DNA from: Theristus sp. LFF4_11
Taxonomy: Eukaryota; Nematoda; Chromadorea; Monhysterida; Xyalidae
DNA: 64,000 bases
Assembly (NCBI GenBank): GCA_030248135.1
Contig: JASANC010004156.1
Coordinates: forward strand, 33,991-97,990
Direction: 5' to 3'
The notes below the pieces were generated by a model. The model saw only the letters and a program-made list of their open reading frames with translations, was not told the origin of the DNA and ran no database searches. Numbering within the stretch: the stretch's first letter is position 1; every line of letters begins with the position of its first letter. This document shows, piece after piece, positions 36,274-48,581 of this stretch. A program made the translations under genes and the position numbers.

Positions 36274-37216
36274 CGCACTGACACGTCATTGTGCTTGCAG
36301 CCTTGCAGCGATACTCAGTTGAATATGATCAGTAGACATTTGTTAGAAAAACATGTTTTTCCATTTGGTTTGCAATTTTGATGAATGTGTGCTGTGGTGA
36401 TATCGAACGCGGTGCAAAAAAACTGGTTAACAGCAGTGCAAACGCGCTAAGCATAAACCGGGGTTGTGCTTGTTTAAGACAAAAAAAGGCAATTGGTTTG
36501 CGACGTGCATCTTTTCGCGCAGAGATGTTGCTGAAATAGTTTGAGCTAAAATTTTAAACATCGCGCGTTAAAAAAAGCCACGCACCAGTAAATGCCGCTT
36601 TTGCGTTTCAAAAGGTTTCAAAGAAGGGGGAGTTTAGGGGAACTCGAATCACTTTACCAATTTTGAATTCCCGCATCAAACTGTTTACCTATCTATGCGC
36701 GCATTCTCGGGACCAAAATAAAAGATCATACATTACCGCGTAATTTTTCAGGATTTTCAGGAAACGTCACTATGTTTGACTGATGGATGATACCCATAAA
36801 AGGGCTGTCAGTGGATCCTTTTGAAAAAATAAAAAGGCAAAATATCTAACCGCTCATTTTTTTCACTGGTTGTCGTTGCTCTTCATGACGCTTCTAAAAA
36901 ACAATAAATCTTCTCACTGTCCAGTTTCGCTGTGCATCATTTTGGCATTTGTCTCTTCAACGATTGTGCATCTTTCTGTTAGTTTCTCGGTTTTTTGTTT
37001 TGTTGAATCAACGTAGGGTTGTGAAAAATACCATGCTCAGCGTTATTCTGGTTGAGTGTCAGTTCTTTGTGCTTGGTCAATGCAAAACCGTGGCAAAACT
37101 GAGAAAAATATGGACACACACAGCTGTTCTGCTGGACACGTGCTGTCTCGTTTTGAATGCAATCTCTGTGGCACCTGCATGTTTGCCACTCTCTGCCGCA
37201 TTTGTTTTCATAACAG
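36274..37216. other. Gap with dispersed repeat; expected 5' exon of the protease gene
   Basis: A dispersed-repeat copy occupies 36622-36745. The first coding exon (signal peptide) of the protease should lie between here and 37217. ATG 37033 (MLSVILVECQFFVLG) is a candidate, but no donor in the right phase could be fixed with confidence. Confidence 0.4.
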
Positions 37217-39658
37217 GTTGGCGTCAGCAGATGCGGCCGATCGAATTTCGCCACGGACGCACGGACGTCATTCGTTCGAGGCGCTGAACGGGCGAACTTC
37301 AACGAGTTTCCTTGGATGGTCAGCATGCAGCGCAGAGTGGAGGACGCCGCTGATGCTGGCGGCTGGGAGCACTTTTGTGCGGGCGTTTTGATACACGAGC
37401 GAGTGATGCTCACCAGTGCACATTGCATCACCGAGCTGAAACTGGACGAACAGCGAAACGTTTGGTACCGGTAAGTTAGAAAAAAACAGTAAATGATGCA
37501 CGTACATTACAACTGGGCGTGAATAATATAGCAATGGTGCAGATGCGGTTGCGTCATGCTGACTGACACCAATGAAGCTGTCAAAACACTGCCACCAACC
37601 GGTGCTTTGTGTTTTTCTGTGAATCTGACCGTTTTTTAGTTCGTTGCGTCGAGCAGCGGAGTTGCGCGTGCTGGCCGGGGTGCACGACGTCGACAGACGC
37701 CACGAGCACACTCGGCAACAGTTCGGCGTCGTTGAAAACAAAATATTCGAGCATCCCGATTTTGATTTGTGGGAGTTGAACGGTTTCTCGAACGACGTCG
37801 CCCTCGTGCAGTTGCAGCCACTGAATAGAGCAGTTGCATTCGGGGGGAAACAGCAGACGCTGCGTCCGCTATGCATGCCGTCCGCATGCGGCTTTGACGA
37901 GCAAATCGACAGTGGTACGGTTTTTGAAAAGCAATTCGAAAACAGCAAATCTTTTTTTCACCGACCTAAAAAAGAAACTGGCCAACCTTTTCAAAAACAG
38001 ATTTTTTTGCTTTTTTAAATTTGTGATTTCCAGCGAAACAAAAGATTTCATGCTACGTGGCCGGCTGGGGCCGTGACGAGCACAACCGCGTTGGTGGCGA
38101 ACTCCGATATGCTCAGATCCCAATCATGGAGGCTGCTGAGTGCGAGAGCCAATGGCACGGTAATACTGAACACTGGCCTGTGCAAAAAAAAACACAGAAC
38201 GATTTAGCTGATTACATTTTAGCGATGGGTTTCAATCGAACAACACAGCTGTGCGGCGGGGACGTGAAAAATGCTGTGGGGCCTTGCGTTGCTGACAGGT
38301 GCGAAACACATTGGCGATTTTCTAGCGTTGTTGCAACATGAAATACACATTCTACAATGTTTGCGACGACACTTGGCATCCACGAGCCGGTTTTCTTTTT
38401 GTTGTAAACGTCACAGATTAGATACAAAACGTGAGACCCACTCTTATCATAGATATGTAAGAGCCACCTACCTTGGACATGTAAGGACACCTAACACACT
38501 TTCTTGGGTGTGTTAGAACCGGATGATTATGTACGTATGAGCCGTCTCTTGAATTTGAGCCGGTCTTAAATTTGTAAGAGCCGGCTCTCTGATATACGTC
38601 TACACCAAAATAAAAAACCGCTGTTGCACGTGCATTGAGACAGAGCGCATAATTTCAACTTTACATTTTTTGCAGTGGTGGGCCTGTGATGTGCTCCTAT
38701 GACTCGAGAGAGTAAGTTATTTTTGTTGATGATCTTCTTCACAAAGAATCACCGCAATGTTTTCCTAATTCAACCGCAACATGAATTACCAGCAGCAATT
38801 TGCAGTTTTTTTCTGGTGGGCATAGTGTCTGCCGGCTCAGCATTTGGCTGCATGCGCAAACCGGCCGTGTTCGCCAGGGTCACTACGTACGAGGCTTGGA
38901 TGAGCAAAATGTTGAAGTTCAAGTTTGGGGGTGCGAAAATTGTTTTTTTTTGTTAAAAGTACTGACTGATCTCAAAAAACGATGTTCGCATTTCGAAACG
39001 TCTTAGGGCTTGATTGGCCATCTTCACCAACGTGCAAACCGTCACCGAAGCCGCCAGAAGAAAAAGTCACCGTCGCAGCGTGCTCTTGTCAGCTGCCCAT
39101 TACACGTGAGAACAAACGTTTTTGTTATATCATTGATACTAGCAAACAAATTGATACAGCCCATTTATTCAAACTTATCAGACCGAAATGACGTCATTTT
39201 GCTTTATGAAAACAAACGCTTATAATGCACAGCAAACAAGGACTTTCAGTTCGGTTGAAACACATGAAGGGGTGCGTGCCCATGACAAACGTGCATCACA
39301 AAATGAATGATGCCATTTCAAGCAGGCGACAGTCAAATCTACCATGTCAAAAACCACTCGATGTATTTCAGAGGAGTTTCTGCTGGCGAACAACATTCAG
39401 TTGGATGAGCGTCACTTGCTGACGGGAGCGGGCTCGATCACGCGCGCGGGCACGGCCGGCGAGTGCGCGCAGCAGTGCTGTCGCGAGTGCTTCTGCGCGG
39501 CCGTGGACTTCGTGGCGGCCACCAAGCAGTGCCGTCTGTTGCACGTTGGCCTCTGCGATGTGCGCCAAGTGGTGCTGGCGTTGCCACGCTCCGTTGAACG
39601 CGTGCACGGCACCCAGCACTTGTTCAGACGTACCATGTGCGTACGAGCACCAACGTGA
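37217..39658 (+). CDS. Chymotrypsin-fold serine protease with C-terminal PAN/apple-like domain, 5' exon unresolved
   Basis: Exons 37217-37470, 37640-37914, 38034-38159, 38223-38298, 38676-38711, 38806-38930, 39007-39105 and 39372-39658 give 425 residues, all in phase. A pre-activation Cys (RCGRSNF) precedes the activation region VRGAERANFNEFPWMVS. The triad is present: His in LTSAHC, Asp in SNDVALVQL, Ser in CVADSGGPV. The C-terminal segment GIVSAGSAFGCMRKPAVFARV is typical S1. Relative to trypsin, position 189 is Gly, 193 is Ala and 226 is Ala, so Arg/Lys specificity is unlikely and the oxyanion hole is altered. A Pro-rich linker (CKPSPKPPEEK) leads to a Cys-rich module (ECAQQCCRECFCAAVDF) resembling PAN/apple domains, which bind protein or carbohydrate. 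Probably secreted. Poly(A) signal at 39813-39818. Confidence 0.9.
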
Positions 39659-39812
39659 TCGGCACTGCCTGCACACTCGCATTCTAACCAAGCTACTCAC
39701 TGTATTATTGCTGTCAAATGTTTGTTGTTTGTTTTTTGCTTGTTATCAGTTTTGCTGCTTGTTTCGTCTCCGATGTTTCACACATGTTCTGGCGTTTTGC
39801 AGCACTATGTGC

Positions 39813-39818
39813 AATAAA
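39813..39818 (+). terminator. Polyadenylation signal of the protease gene
   Basis: AATAAA 155 bp after the protease stop and about 150 bp before the MIF-like start codon. Confidence 0.55.
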
Positions 39819-39963
39819 AACCTGTGGAGTGCGTTGCAGACTGTTTCTAAAAGCGTTCAAGTTTTTTTTTCACCAAAAGAGACGCTGGTCGCTTTGCAAG
39901 GCGTTAGAGACTGAGCAATTTTTAGCGGTTGAAACGATAGGAGTGTTAGAATTGTCAGTTAAA

Positions 39964-40636
39964 ATGCCGATTGTGACGTTTCGGACATCGCTCAGTCGAC
40001 TGCCAAAGTCGTTCATTGCGGACACGTCAAAGCTGCTTGCCAGTCTGCTTGGCAAACCCGTCGAAGTTAGTCACTGCTATTCTTTTCAATTAGTTTTCTC
40101 ATTCGTTCACTTGTTTGCAGATAATTCATTGAAGAATTCAAGAAATTAAAAACAAAAACGTTTCCAGTTCTCTTGTTGGACAAGTTGGCCGAATACAAAT
40201 GCGATTGAATGAATGCACAATAAAATTGCTCGAGTACAGGAATTTTAATGGCTTGCCATTGGCGTGTTTTAGCGAGTGGTTTGGCCGCCCAGTTTTTGCA
40301 GAACGTGTTCATGATGTGCCGGACGGGCGTGCACATGCAGCACGGATGCCGCTCAGAGCAGTGCGCGTTCGCAAAAGTGCAGTCGATCGGCAAAATTGAT
40401 GAAGCGTCCAATGCGCGCTATGCAACTGCACTAACAGAACACCTGCACCAACAGCTGGACATCAATCCTGAACGGTGCGCAAGAACAATACAACTGCTAC
40501 ATCGCTGATCACTTTTAAAAAACATTATAAAGTTTAAAGTTCGGATTTTTTAAACAGGATATACGTTCTTTTCGAAGATCTCAAATCGAGCAACGTAGCA
40601 AACAATGGTGAACTGAGGAGTCATCAGGGTTTCTGA
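39964..40636 (+). CDS. MIF / D-dopachrome tautomerase family protein
   Basis: Exons 39964-40065, 40302-40474 and 40558-40636 give 117 residues, the usual family length. The protein starts MPIVTF, so the catalytic N-terminal proline of tautomerases is present. It continues ADTSKLLASLLGKPVE (conserved Lys), CAFAKVQSIGKID and IYVLFEDLKSSNV, matching MIF/D-DT order throughout. These trimeric proteins act as keto-enol tautomerases and secreted cytokine-like factors without a signal peptide; nematode homologues are well known. The CxxC oxidoreductase motif of MIF is absent (CAFA), closer to D-DT. The start lies 305 bp after the protease stop, with an acceptor TTTTTAG near 39915-39925, a spacing compatible with an operon. 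Confidence 0.93.
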
Positions 40637-41344
40637 AACAGTCTCAACACTTGTGATTTGAGTGAAATTGATAGAAAACGGTTTTGAGTTTTTTTCCGCG
40701 TGTGTTTTTTTAATAGCAGATAACCCGTGTCTAACCTGTCTGAAAAGACTAATAACCACAAAATTATAATTGGGATTTGTCAAAGAATCTGAACATAAAT
40801 CAGAATCCAAGAATCCAGCAAAAACAAAAAATAAACAAAAGCAAAAATCAGAATCGTGCTCAGATCAAGAAATTAGTATCACGCACCGTTGCACTGCGCC
40901 GATCTCCAAAAGAAAAGCAATAAGCAAAAGCACAAACCAGTTGCTGACCAAATAAGACAATTAATTGGCGCCTGAAGCATGCGTGCAAAAAAAAATCTCA
41001 GAACCAAAAACACATATTATCCTTTCTTTAAGACCTGCGACTTAATGCGGTTGTGGACGTGAAAGGAAACTACATTGTAGTTTCAAGCTTTATGTGGTAA
41101 TTCAGAATAGCCTACGTGACCGGGCCTTATTTAGGGGTCTCGGATCTCTTTGCCAATTTTGAATTCCCGCGTCGTGCATGTGACTGCTTACCCATCTATT
41201 AATAGGTATGCGCGCATTGAGACGCGGAACTGTACATTGTATATTAATAGCAATTCACAGATTTCGTTTTCAAACTTTTCCAAAAAAAGAATTTTTATTC
41301 AGTCGAAACGAACGTGTCAAGCACACTGCACACATCATATCATC
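40637..41344. repeat. Gap with dispersed repeat (copy 3 at 41028-41240)
   Basis: The dispersed repeat shared with 31333-31720 and 36622-36745 occupies 41028-41240 (GCCAATTTTGAATTCCCGCG, CATCTA, TATGCGCGCATTGAGA). The rest, 40637-41027, is Lys/Asn-rich-looking AT DNA with no gene recognised. Confidence 0.6.
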
Positions 41345-43084
41345 ATGTGTTCACGTGTTTTGCTGCTGTTGTTGTCGGTCATGTCTGACGTTATGAACGC
41401 TGATCAGAACTTTTCAGCAGGACTGCAAATTCGAGTTGATTGGCTTGAAGTAAGCCAGTGGACAACCGGCCAGCCAGCATGTAGCCATGTTTACAAACAA
41501 AAATGCGACTACATCATTATCATCGATAAATTATGCTTGAGTGGAGTGGACGGAACTGCAAACAACGGTTGGAAGTGCCAGTTTTATTTAATTCCAGCGA
41601 TGCCAACTTAATGAAGAAACGGGGATTTACACTGCCATTGAAATCAGAAATTTTAGTAGCCCGCTTTTTTCCGATGCCGCAGGTTAAAAGCGGAACGTGG
41701 CAATCGTAAACCGCCATGATATTTTTTTCTAAAAAACTGGTAGCAACACTAAGCACTAAACATTGTTTTCTTTTTCTCAGAGTCGTGTGTATCACTCACA
41801 ATGAAGGAAGAGGACCAGAAAGTTGGTTTCACGCTGCACAACATACGCAGCGAGGCGGTGAGATTGGTGAACGGCATCAACAAAGAATCGCCGTTTTTTG
41901 AGCTCCGCCAAATGACGTTCACTGCGACATCGGACAGTCCAACAGCGAGTATTCTGGCAACCTTAGCGAACTTGGACGAAAAGAGCGAGTTTTTGAGAAG
42001 ACTACGCGTGAACGGTTTCACGATCATCTGGCAAATCGCCACTTACGATCGCGATTCTAATGATCACTGGCTAATAAGTACGATGAGGAAACCGACGCGT
42101 TTTGAAGTTCAACAAAATGAACCCGGCACACACGACGCTTGTTTTTGTTTCAGTTGAGCAGCCACTGAGCTACGACCGATGCAGCGCTGGCGTTGCCACG
42201 TTCGACGGCAGGTTCGGTGGGCGTGCTGCGGTGCACCGAGCTACTGGCTGTGTCACGTGGCCACTCGCCTGTCTCATCACCAGTGATCTTACGATTTTCT
42301 TTGATTTCGGTTCACATTTTGCGGCGGTCGAACCGAGCGAGCGTTTGTGTGTCGCTGGCAAGCAAGCAGGTCACGTGATGCTCGTGGTCGCCGTGGATCG
42401 ACTGGCCACTGACGCAGTGCACTGCGACGGTCACTGACGCGCCTTTCATTGGCTTAGCTGCTTGCAAACCATTCGCCAGTTTTGTTTCTCAGCAGTTTTT
42501 CGACGATGTTGAACTCAGTAGTCCATCTGAAATTTTTTAGCAACCACGGAAGAACATCTTGATGAAGAAACCGCTTTGCAAGAAACCGATTGCGATCTAA
42601 AACTACGACTGGACGCTCTGTGCGTACACAGTGAGTCTTCTGTGGACACTGAAACTGAGCTGTACAAACAAAGACCAGATGACGGCTTTTTTTACGGGCA
42701 AATTGGAGACAAGAAAGGTGCATATCTATACTGTACGCGTCGACCCACAATTATGATTGGTTCGCATTTGTAAACAAGTAAGGTTGGCCAGCGTTGCAGA
42801 GTGCTATGCATTGCATGGGCAGCAGCAACGACTGAACACCGACCACAACATCCACGGTGACGTCGCCGCCGTGCGTTTCGAGATTTCCGCAAGCCTGACG
42901 CCGTTCGTTTTGCACACGGGCTGCATCTTAACAGAATTACGTGATCAAAAGTGACTCATCGCACAATGTTTTCAGTGAAACACTAACGCGCGCACTAAAC
43001 CACGGTTACTCGGTGCTGCTGCAGGTGCTGGACGATGACGAAGGTGGACTGACGATTGACGACGACGACGAACTGATACGTTAG
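41345..43084 (+). CDS. Predicted secreted protein, family not recognised
   Basis: A seven-exon model closes in phase: 41345-41449, 41598-41682, 41781-42077, 42154-42429, 42541-42630, 42800-42950 and 42976-43084, about 370 residues. The first residues MCSRVLLLLLSVMSDVMNA look like a signal peptide. The mature part has scattered Cys (ESCVSLT, YDRCSAGV, GCVTWPLACLI, ERLCVAG, ETDCDLK, KCYALHG, HTGCIL) and ends with an acidic tail, DDDEGGLTIDDDDELIR. No known domain was identified. The end of exon 4 is a choice among several same-phase donors. AATAAA at 43188-43193 supports the 3' end. Two open stretches further on (43427-43500 and 43637-43790) could be extra exons of an isoform or of another gene. 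Confidence 0.55.
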
Positions 43085-46000
43085 TGAGCCTTGGAATGGA
43101 ATGCAACGCAACGGCATTATGTCGCGATGCTTCTACTGGTTTTCTTGCTGCGTTTTTAACGTGCTTATTTGTCGCGTTGACATCACCAATAAATCAGTGT
43201 TTTAGCATTCAATGTAGAGCTGCACTAAGCTTGAACACAAACATCATGAACCGATCCTAGTACCATCGGCTCATAGGTGGCCGAGTGCCTATAGCGACCG
43301 CTATCGATGGTTGGTTTTCGCTCGTGAACGGCAGCGCCCGTGGCTGTGCGTCACTCTCAACAGCGTGCACTGTGCTGTATTCGCTCGTGCTCTGCTCCGG
43401 CGTCTTTGGTCGACAGCAGCAATTCATTCAGCAAGGCACATATCAAAAAAGTTCATCTCACCAACCAGAGTCCAGCAGAAGACAGACTTAACCAACAGCT
43501 TTTGTGACTTTCAGTTTTCAGAGTTGTTGTGTACATCAAAAAAATGTGAAAGACGCATGTAAAATGGGCATGATTTCTGTGGAGTTTTTTGTTTGTTGGA
43601 GTAAAGGCATGATTTTGCATCTGATTTTTGTAGATTTTCGGCCAACTTTCGTAGGTTCCAACAGAGGCGAGTTCTCACGTTGCACCCACTTACTGAACGA
43701 TGTGAATGGCACAACGAAAGAACAAATGAATGAAGGCGAGAAAATGCTGCACGGAAGCTGGACATTTGAGCCGTATGGCTACTTGCCGTGACGTTTGACG
43801 AATGTCTATCACGTGTTGTTTTTATTATTTTTTTATAACGAAAGGCTTTTGGTCACTGCGGTTATTGCATACCATGTGATTCGGCACAAAGTTTTATTTT
43901 TTTACAAATCTAATTGTTTTTTTTTTGCAAAAGGGACATTGAGAATTCGTTTTTTTTCAATTCTTGTTTTAGTTTGCAATCCAAACTCATTCAACTCCTT
44001 GTTTTATACTCCAGCTGTCAAAAAAAGTGTCGCATGCAGATCGATCGACTAGAAAATAAATGGCTAATGAACGAAAAAAACCGTTTGTAAGAAAGAATGC
44101 TGAGCAATTCTTTCGAGTGTCCAAGTGCGATGCACGCTCAATCCATCACAGTTTCATTTTTGCCGCGTCCATCACAAACAATGACTCGTTCAGAAACAAA
44201 CGTTTTTTTTCGCTTTCAAATGCTGGTATCACATGAATAATACCACTCGCTTGTCCGATAAAAGTAATCGTCTTTTCAGACACGCAGTTTGTTAGATTGA
44301 GAAGGAAATGTACGTTTTGTAACGACATCAAACCGTGAAAATATAAAATACCAATGGTTCATACTCGCCTTATGTTGAAAAACTCCAGAATAAAATCGAA
44401 TCATTAGGTATGACGGGGATTTCAGCTTTTTCTGAAAACCGCCAGTGTTGAAAACGTGCCTGCTTGCTCATTCGTTATTAATGGATGAATGGAACAGAAA
44501 ATTTCAGCCCTTGAATGTAACTAGGCGACGGTTCTGAGCATGTAAACAGCATTGCGCTCTGAGCGTTGCATCGCAGTCTAGCTTGCCATTAGCTACGTGC
44601 CAGGGCCTGCGCTTAGTCACGCTCTCAATCTCTCAAATCAAAAAGTCACTTTGGCCCTTCAAAATACGTTATTTTCGTTATTTTCTCATTTTCGTATTTC
44701 AACCAAAACTAGTTGAAGAGTTTTCATGCAAACAATTCTGCGGCGTTCCAAAAAATCCACAAAGATTGTTCTTTCTTTATTGTTGTTTTTTCTCTCATTA
44801 GTCACGACACACCAGCAGCGGTGTTTGGTTTCTTCAAGTCATTTTTTATATCGACGTTTTTTCGCCTCTTCTCGTCTGTTTAAAAAAATTGAAGGTCAAT
44901 TTCTACGTTTGTTCACAGTTATTACCTGATTCAGTGCTTTATCAAAAAATTAATCGTTTGAAAATATTTCTGTTGTCAGACGGAGCAGATTTTCAATATC
45001 GCGACTTATGGATTGAACATTGGTGGTTTTAGAAACAAGATTGCTATTAGAGTTCAACCAGGCACGTGCTGTGTTGCACACTGCATCCTGAAAACCGCAA
45101 TTTCAACCAGCACCGCCAAAATTTTCATAATTTTCCGGCGTGTTCAGTGACCTGATTGTTTTGCATAGAGAAGTTTTCTGTACAAACGGGATGAAACGGT
45201 AAATCGGGGTTTAAAAATATTTTTTCCACACATCTGATTTTCGAAAATAAATACAATGTGCCAGAATTAAAAAAAATGTTTTCATCGAATGAGCTCTATC
45301 GAAAAATGGCACTCCCCCAAAAAAATTAAACAAAAAAATCGTTTCCCCGGGTTGATTTTACCGACCCAGTTTTTGTTTCATTTGATAGTTTTAAACATTT
45401 CGCAATCAGCCTTTGTTTCCAGCAAAACATTGTTGCACCTCTCTGCCAATATTATCGTTTGTTTTTGTTCAGCTCCATGGTGATTAGTGTCATGTTTTAC
45501 TGTTGCATTAGTCTCGTGTTTTCGAGTGCCAGCAGCGCACAGCTGACAGCTCCTAATGTATTTTTCAGCCAATAAAATTCTTGAAATGAGGAAATGAAAC
45601 ACGTTTACGATGGGTGCTTAGCACATTTTCGCATTTCGGTTTTTATGGCTGGCTTTGAAACGGTCGATCATTATGCATGCGGATCGTGTGCACTTTTGCG
45701 TTTGTTTATTGCACGGCTGTGAGCAACAGATGGCAGAGGCAAAAATGGTGTGCTGCACTGCACTGACGCTTTCGTTGCACACATGACAAACTTTATGTTT
45801 GAACAAGCCTGAATACTTTCAATAACGCGCACATTATACCGTTTTTGTAAAGGTTGCGCCTGTTTTCGTACAACGGAGAACGCACATAAACCAGTTAGCG
45901 CGGCATGGTCATAGCTGCGAAAGTTGGCTGCGGTTTTTTTCACACGTGCTCTCATGCAATAATATTTCAATAAGTTTTCAGTGACTGCCTGTCTGTGGTT

Positions 46001-46687
46001 CTCTAAGCGTTTACAGCTTCTGCTGTGTCATTGGCTAAACTTCGCAGCACCTCTACATTGATTGCATACGCTTGATATGGATACAGGCCAACTGTAGTGC
46101 TTGATTTCGATTTTTGAATGACACTTTTGCTTCCGCATTATTCAATAAACTTAGAAACCTTTCGTCTTTATGCGCCTGTGTTTTGTTAAGTTTTTTTATT
46201 TGGACAATTTAATCCTTATGGAACACTGATGACATACTCATTTTCTGAACTGCAATCGTATGAACTGGACTGGGCTAATAATTTTGAAAATCCGGCCAGT
46301 GGGGATTCGAACAATAAAAGCGAAAATGCGCATTTATGATTGTGAGCAATAATGTTTGAGTTCGGGTTGCAAATGTCTCTTTCTGAATTGATCTATCCAT
46401 CATATTTGATGTCTACTGGGAGTGAACAACGGTTTGAACACTCTCTGTATTTCAGCAAATTTCAACGCTGAGAAAACGTTCATTGTTATTTGTTTTATTT
46501 TACCGAACGCATTTCTTTCCGATACTTCCTATTTCCTTCTCGGAGCAAACGTCATGTTTTCTTGCAACGCCCTTTTCATGTTCATTTCGACGATTCCATC
46601 AAGTGAATAATTTGCCGTTAAATTTCAGGAGTCCTTCCAGCAAAACCGTGTGCTCAAACCGAATTTTCACGATCAAGGATTTTTAAA
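43085..46687. other. Long gap; weak possible exons near 43.3-43.8 kb
   Basis: The open stretch at 43637-43791 follows a TTTTTGTAG acceptor and encodes a peptide ending TFEPYGYLP; it has no recognised family. From 43.8 to 46.6 kb the DNA is AT-rich, with only short unrelated open frames and no clear mobile element. Confidence 0.35.
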
Positions 46688-47470
46688 ATGGAACCGTACA
46701 AAATGCTGGACAGCCGAATCAGCCGGCTCTCTGCAGTGGAAATCATCAGCGGCCGCGACAACGGCGAGCAGACGCAGCAACACGCTGCAGCCAATGGTGC
46801 TCACTGCAAGAGTCACCATCACCATCAACATCACCACCGGCACTACTCCAGCAGCTCCACCATCGATTGCCACTCTGAGCGTCCAGGCACCGTGTACGAG
46901 GAAATCCATCTGTCTGACAGCGATCTGCCGTCAGAGTCGGCCAACACCACTCGACAGCATGAACATGCTGCTAACCACACGAACCAACCGCTGGGACACA
47001 GCAATTTAGACGATTCGGGCATTGTGACCGGCATGGACGGACGGAAATACTGCTATTTCAACGACTGCTTGGCCAGCATCGACAATCTGAACAACAATCA
47101 TAACAATGCGGATTGCAATTCGACGAAAACGCACAAGAACGGCGTGCTGCTGGGTGTGACCGACCACGAGGGGCACGATTACTTCATGGCGTCGCCAACC
47201 GCTTTCTTCGGTGGCTCTGGACAATTTCCAAAAACGGACGATCCAACAAGACTGCAAACCGGACTGGCACTGTACCGAATGGAGGTGGACACAGTGGATG
47301 GCATCGGCAACAACGCCAGCACGCCCGTACTGAGGCAGCAGCATGCGGGATGCCGCATTTTGGTGACCGCAGCGCTGTTTGTCACTGCGGTTGGCGTGGT
47401 CGCTGCCATAGTGCTGTGCACGTTGATGGCCATGAAGAACACGGCTGACGCGAAAACGCAGTCAAACTGA
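46688..47470 (+). CDS. His/Ser/Asn-rich protein with a C-terminal transmembrane helix
   Basis: A single uninterrupted frame of 260 codons with GC-rich coding character, unlike its AT-rich flanks. The first ~220 residues are polar and low-complexity, with a His-rich patch (SHHHHQHHHRHYSSS) and Asn repeats (NNNHNNADCN). A hydrophobic helix, ILVTAALFVTAVGVVAAIVL, lies ~35 residues from the end and leaves a short tail. With no signal peptide it would be tail-anchored or type II. An acceptor ATTTCAG 60 bp upstream fits a 5' intron or spliced leader. Function unknown; no family recognised. Confidence 0.6.
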   Translation: MEPYKMLDSRISRLSAVEIISGRDNGEQTQQHAAANGAHCKSHHHHQHHHRHYSSSSTIDCHSERPGTVYEEIHLSDSDLPSESANTTRQHEHAANHTNQPLGHSNLDDSGIVTGMDGRKYCYFNDCLASIDNLNNNHNNADCNSTKTHKNGVLLGVTDHEGHDYFMASPTAFFGGSGQFPKTDDPTRLQTGLALYRMEVDTVDGIGNNASTPVLRQQHAGCRILVTAALFVTAVGVVAAIVLCTLMAMKNTADAKTQSN

Positions 47471-48029
47471 ACACAAGTGATGTTGCGTCTGAACTGGCCG
47501 AGTCGCAATTGATCGCACAGCAAACTGATTGTGCTTCACTATCTGCGCATTTCGGATTGCATGTCATTTACTTGCCGCGTGAATACGAAAGCTTTCCAGT
47601 CATTTCGAATTGCTTGAAAGTCACGTATACATATCTTTCAACTTTGAAGTAAAAAAATTTACGGTTATATCGTTATTTTGTTGTTCGACTGCTAGGAACT
47701 TTATAGGATTGGCAGTTTTTTGTTTTATTTATGACCATTTGAAATTCCAAGATGGAATACACAATGCTGAGAGGTAAACAACAATTTTTGACAAAACGTA
47801 AAGCCATACCACCGAAGGAATTGTACAGTTGGGTCAACAAGTTTTTTTTGAGAAAAAGCACAATAGTTTCATAAATATAAAAAAACAGGAACAGCAATAA
47901 AAGGAACAAAAAGTTGACCATAAAACGAGATGAAAAAACGTCATGGGAATGGAAAGACAAAAATCTGCATCGTGCGTGTGATTGATTCCTTTTCATCAAT
48001 CGCTCAATTAGGACAGCCAGTCGCAAAGC
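47471..48029. other. Gap between convergent genes
   Basis: AT-rich, non-coding. It holds the 3' flank of the plus-strand His-rich gene and of the minus-strand lustrin-type gene. Confidence 0.4.
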
Positions 48030-48548
48030 TTAATCCGTTTTCTGCAACAAAAACGCTTATTAACAAACGTAATAACATTTATTATCAAGAAATCTAACAT
48101 TACCTTTGAACGTTTGAGAGCGCGGTTCGCCCAGTCAGCGCGGTAGTGGCGCGGTGCAACGACCGCATAGTCCGGTTGAGCGTTCCAGACCGCACTGTAG
48201 TAATTCTGCGCCGTCGGTGGCACGACCACTTTGCGTGCTGCTTGTTGTTGCTGTTGTGGTAACTGTGCTGTTTGCACGCCCTGTTGTTGCAACAACGCAG
48301 CCTGCTGTGAGTTCTGTTGTTGCAGCGCGAGTATTTGCGCCTGCAGCTGCGCGATCAGTTGATTGTTGCTGCTGATTTGGTCGTTCGTTACGATCTTGCG
48401 CATGTTACGCGCGTAGTCGGTCGGTGCCTGATACGGCTGGTACTCAGCGGCCGCCTCTGCACCGTAGTTCTCAACGATGTACTGGTAGAGGTTCGGGTCG
48501 ACTTGGTTGTTTGCCGGTGCTTGGGCCCCACTGACGTACTGTTGTTGC

Positions 48549-48581
<33 letters not shown>

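Noticed and set aside
43285..43562. Open frames as a separate gene after the secreted protein
   Set aside because: No recognisable domain and a poly(A) signal at 43188 already ends the upstream model; left as possible exons only.
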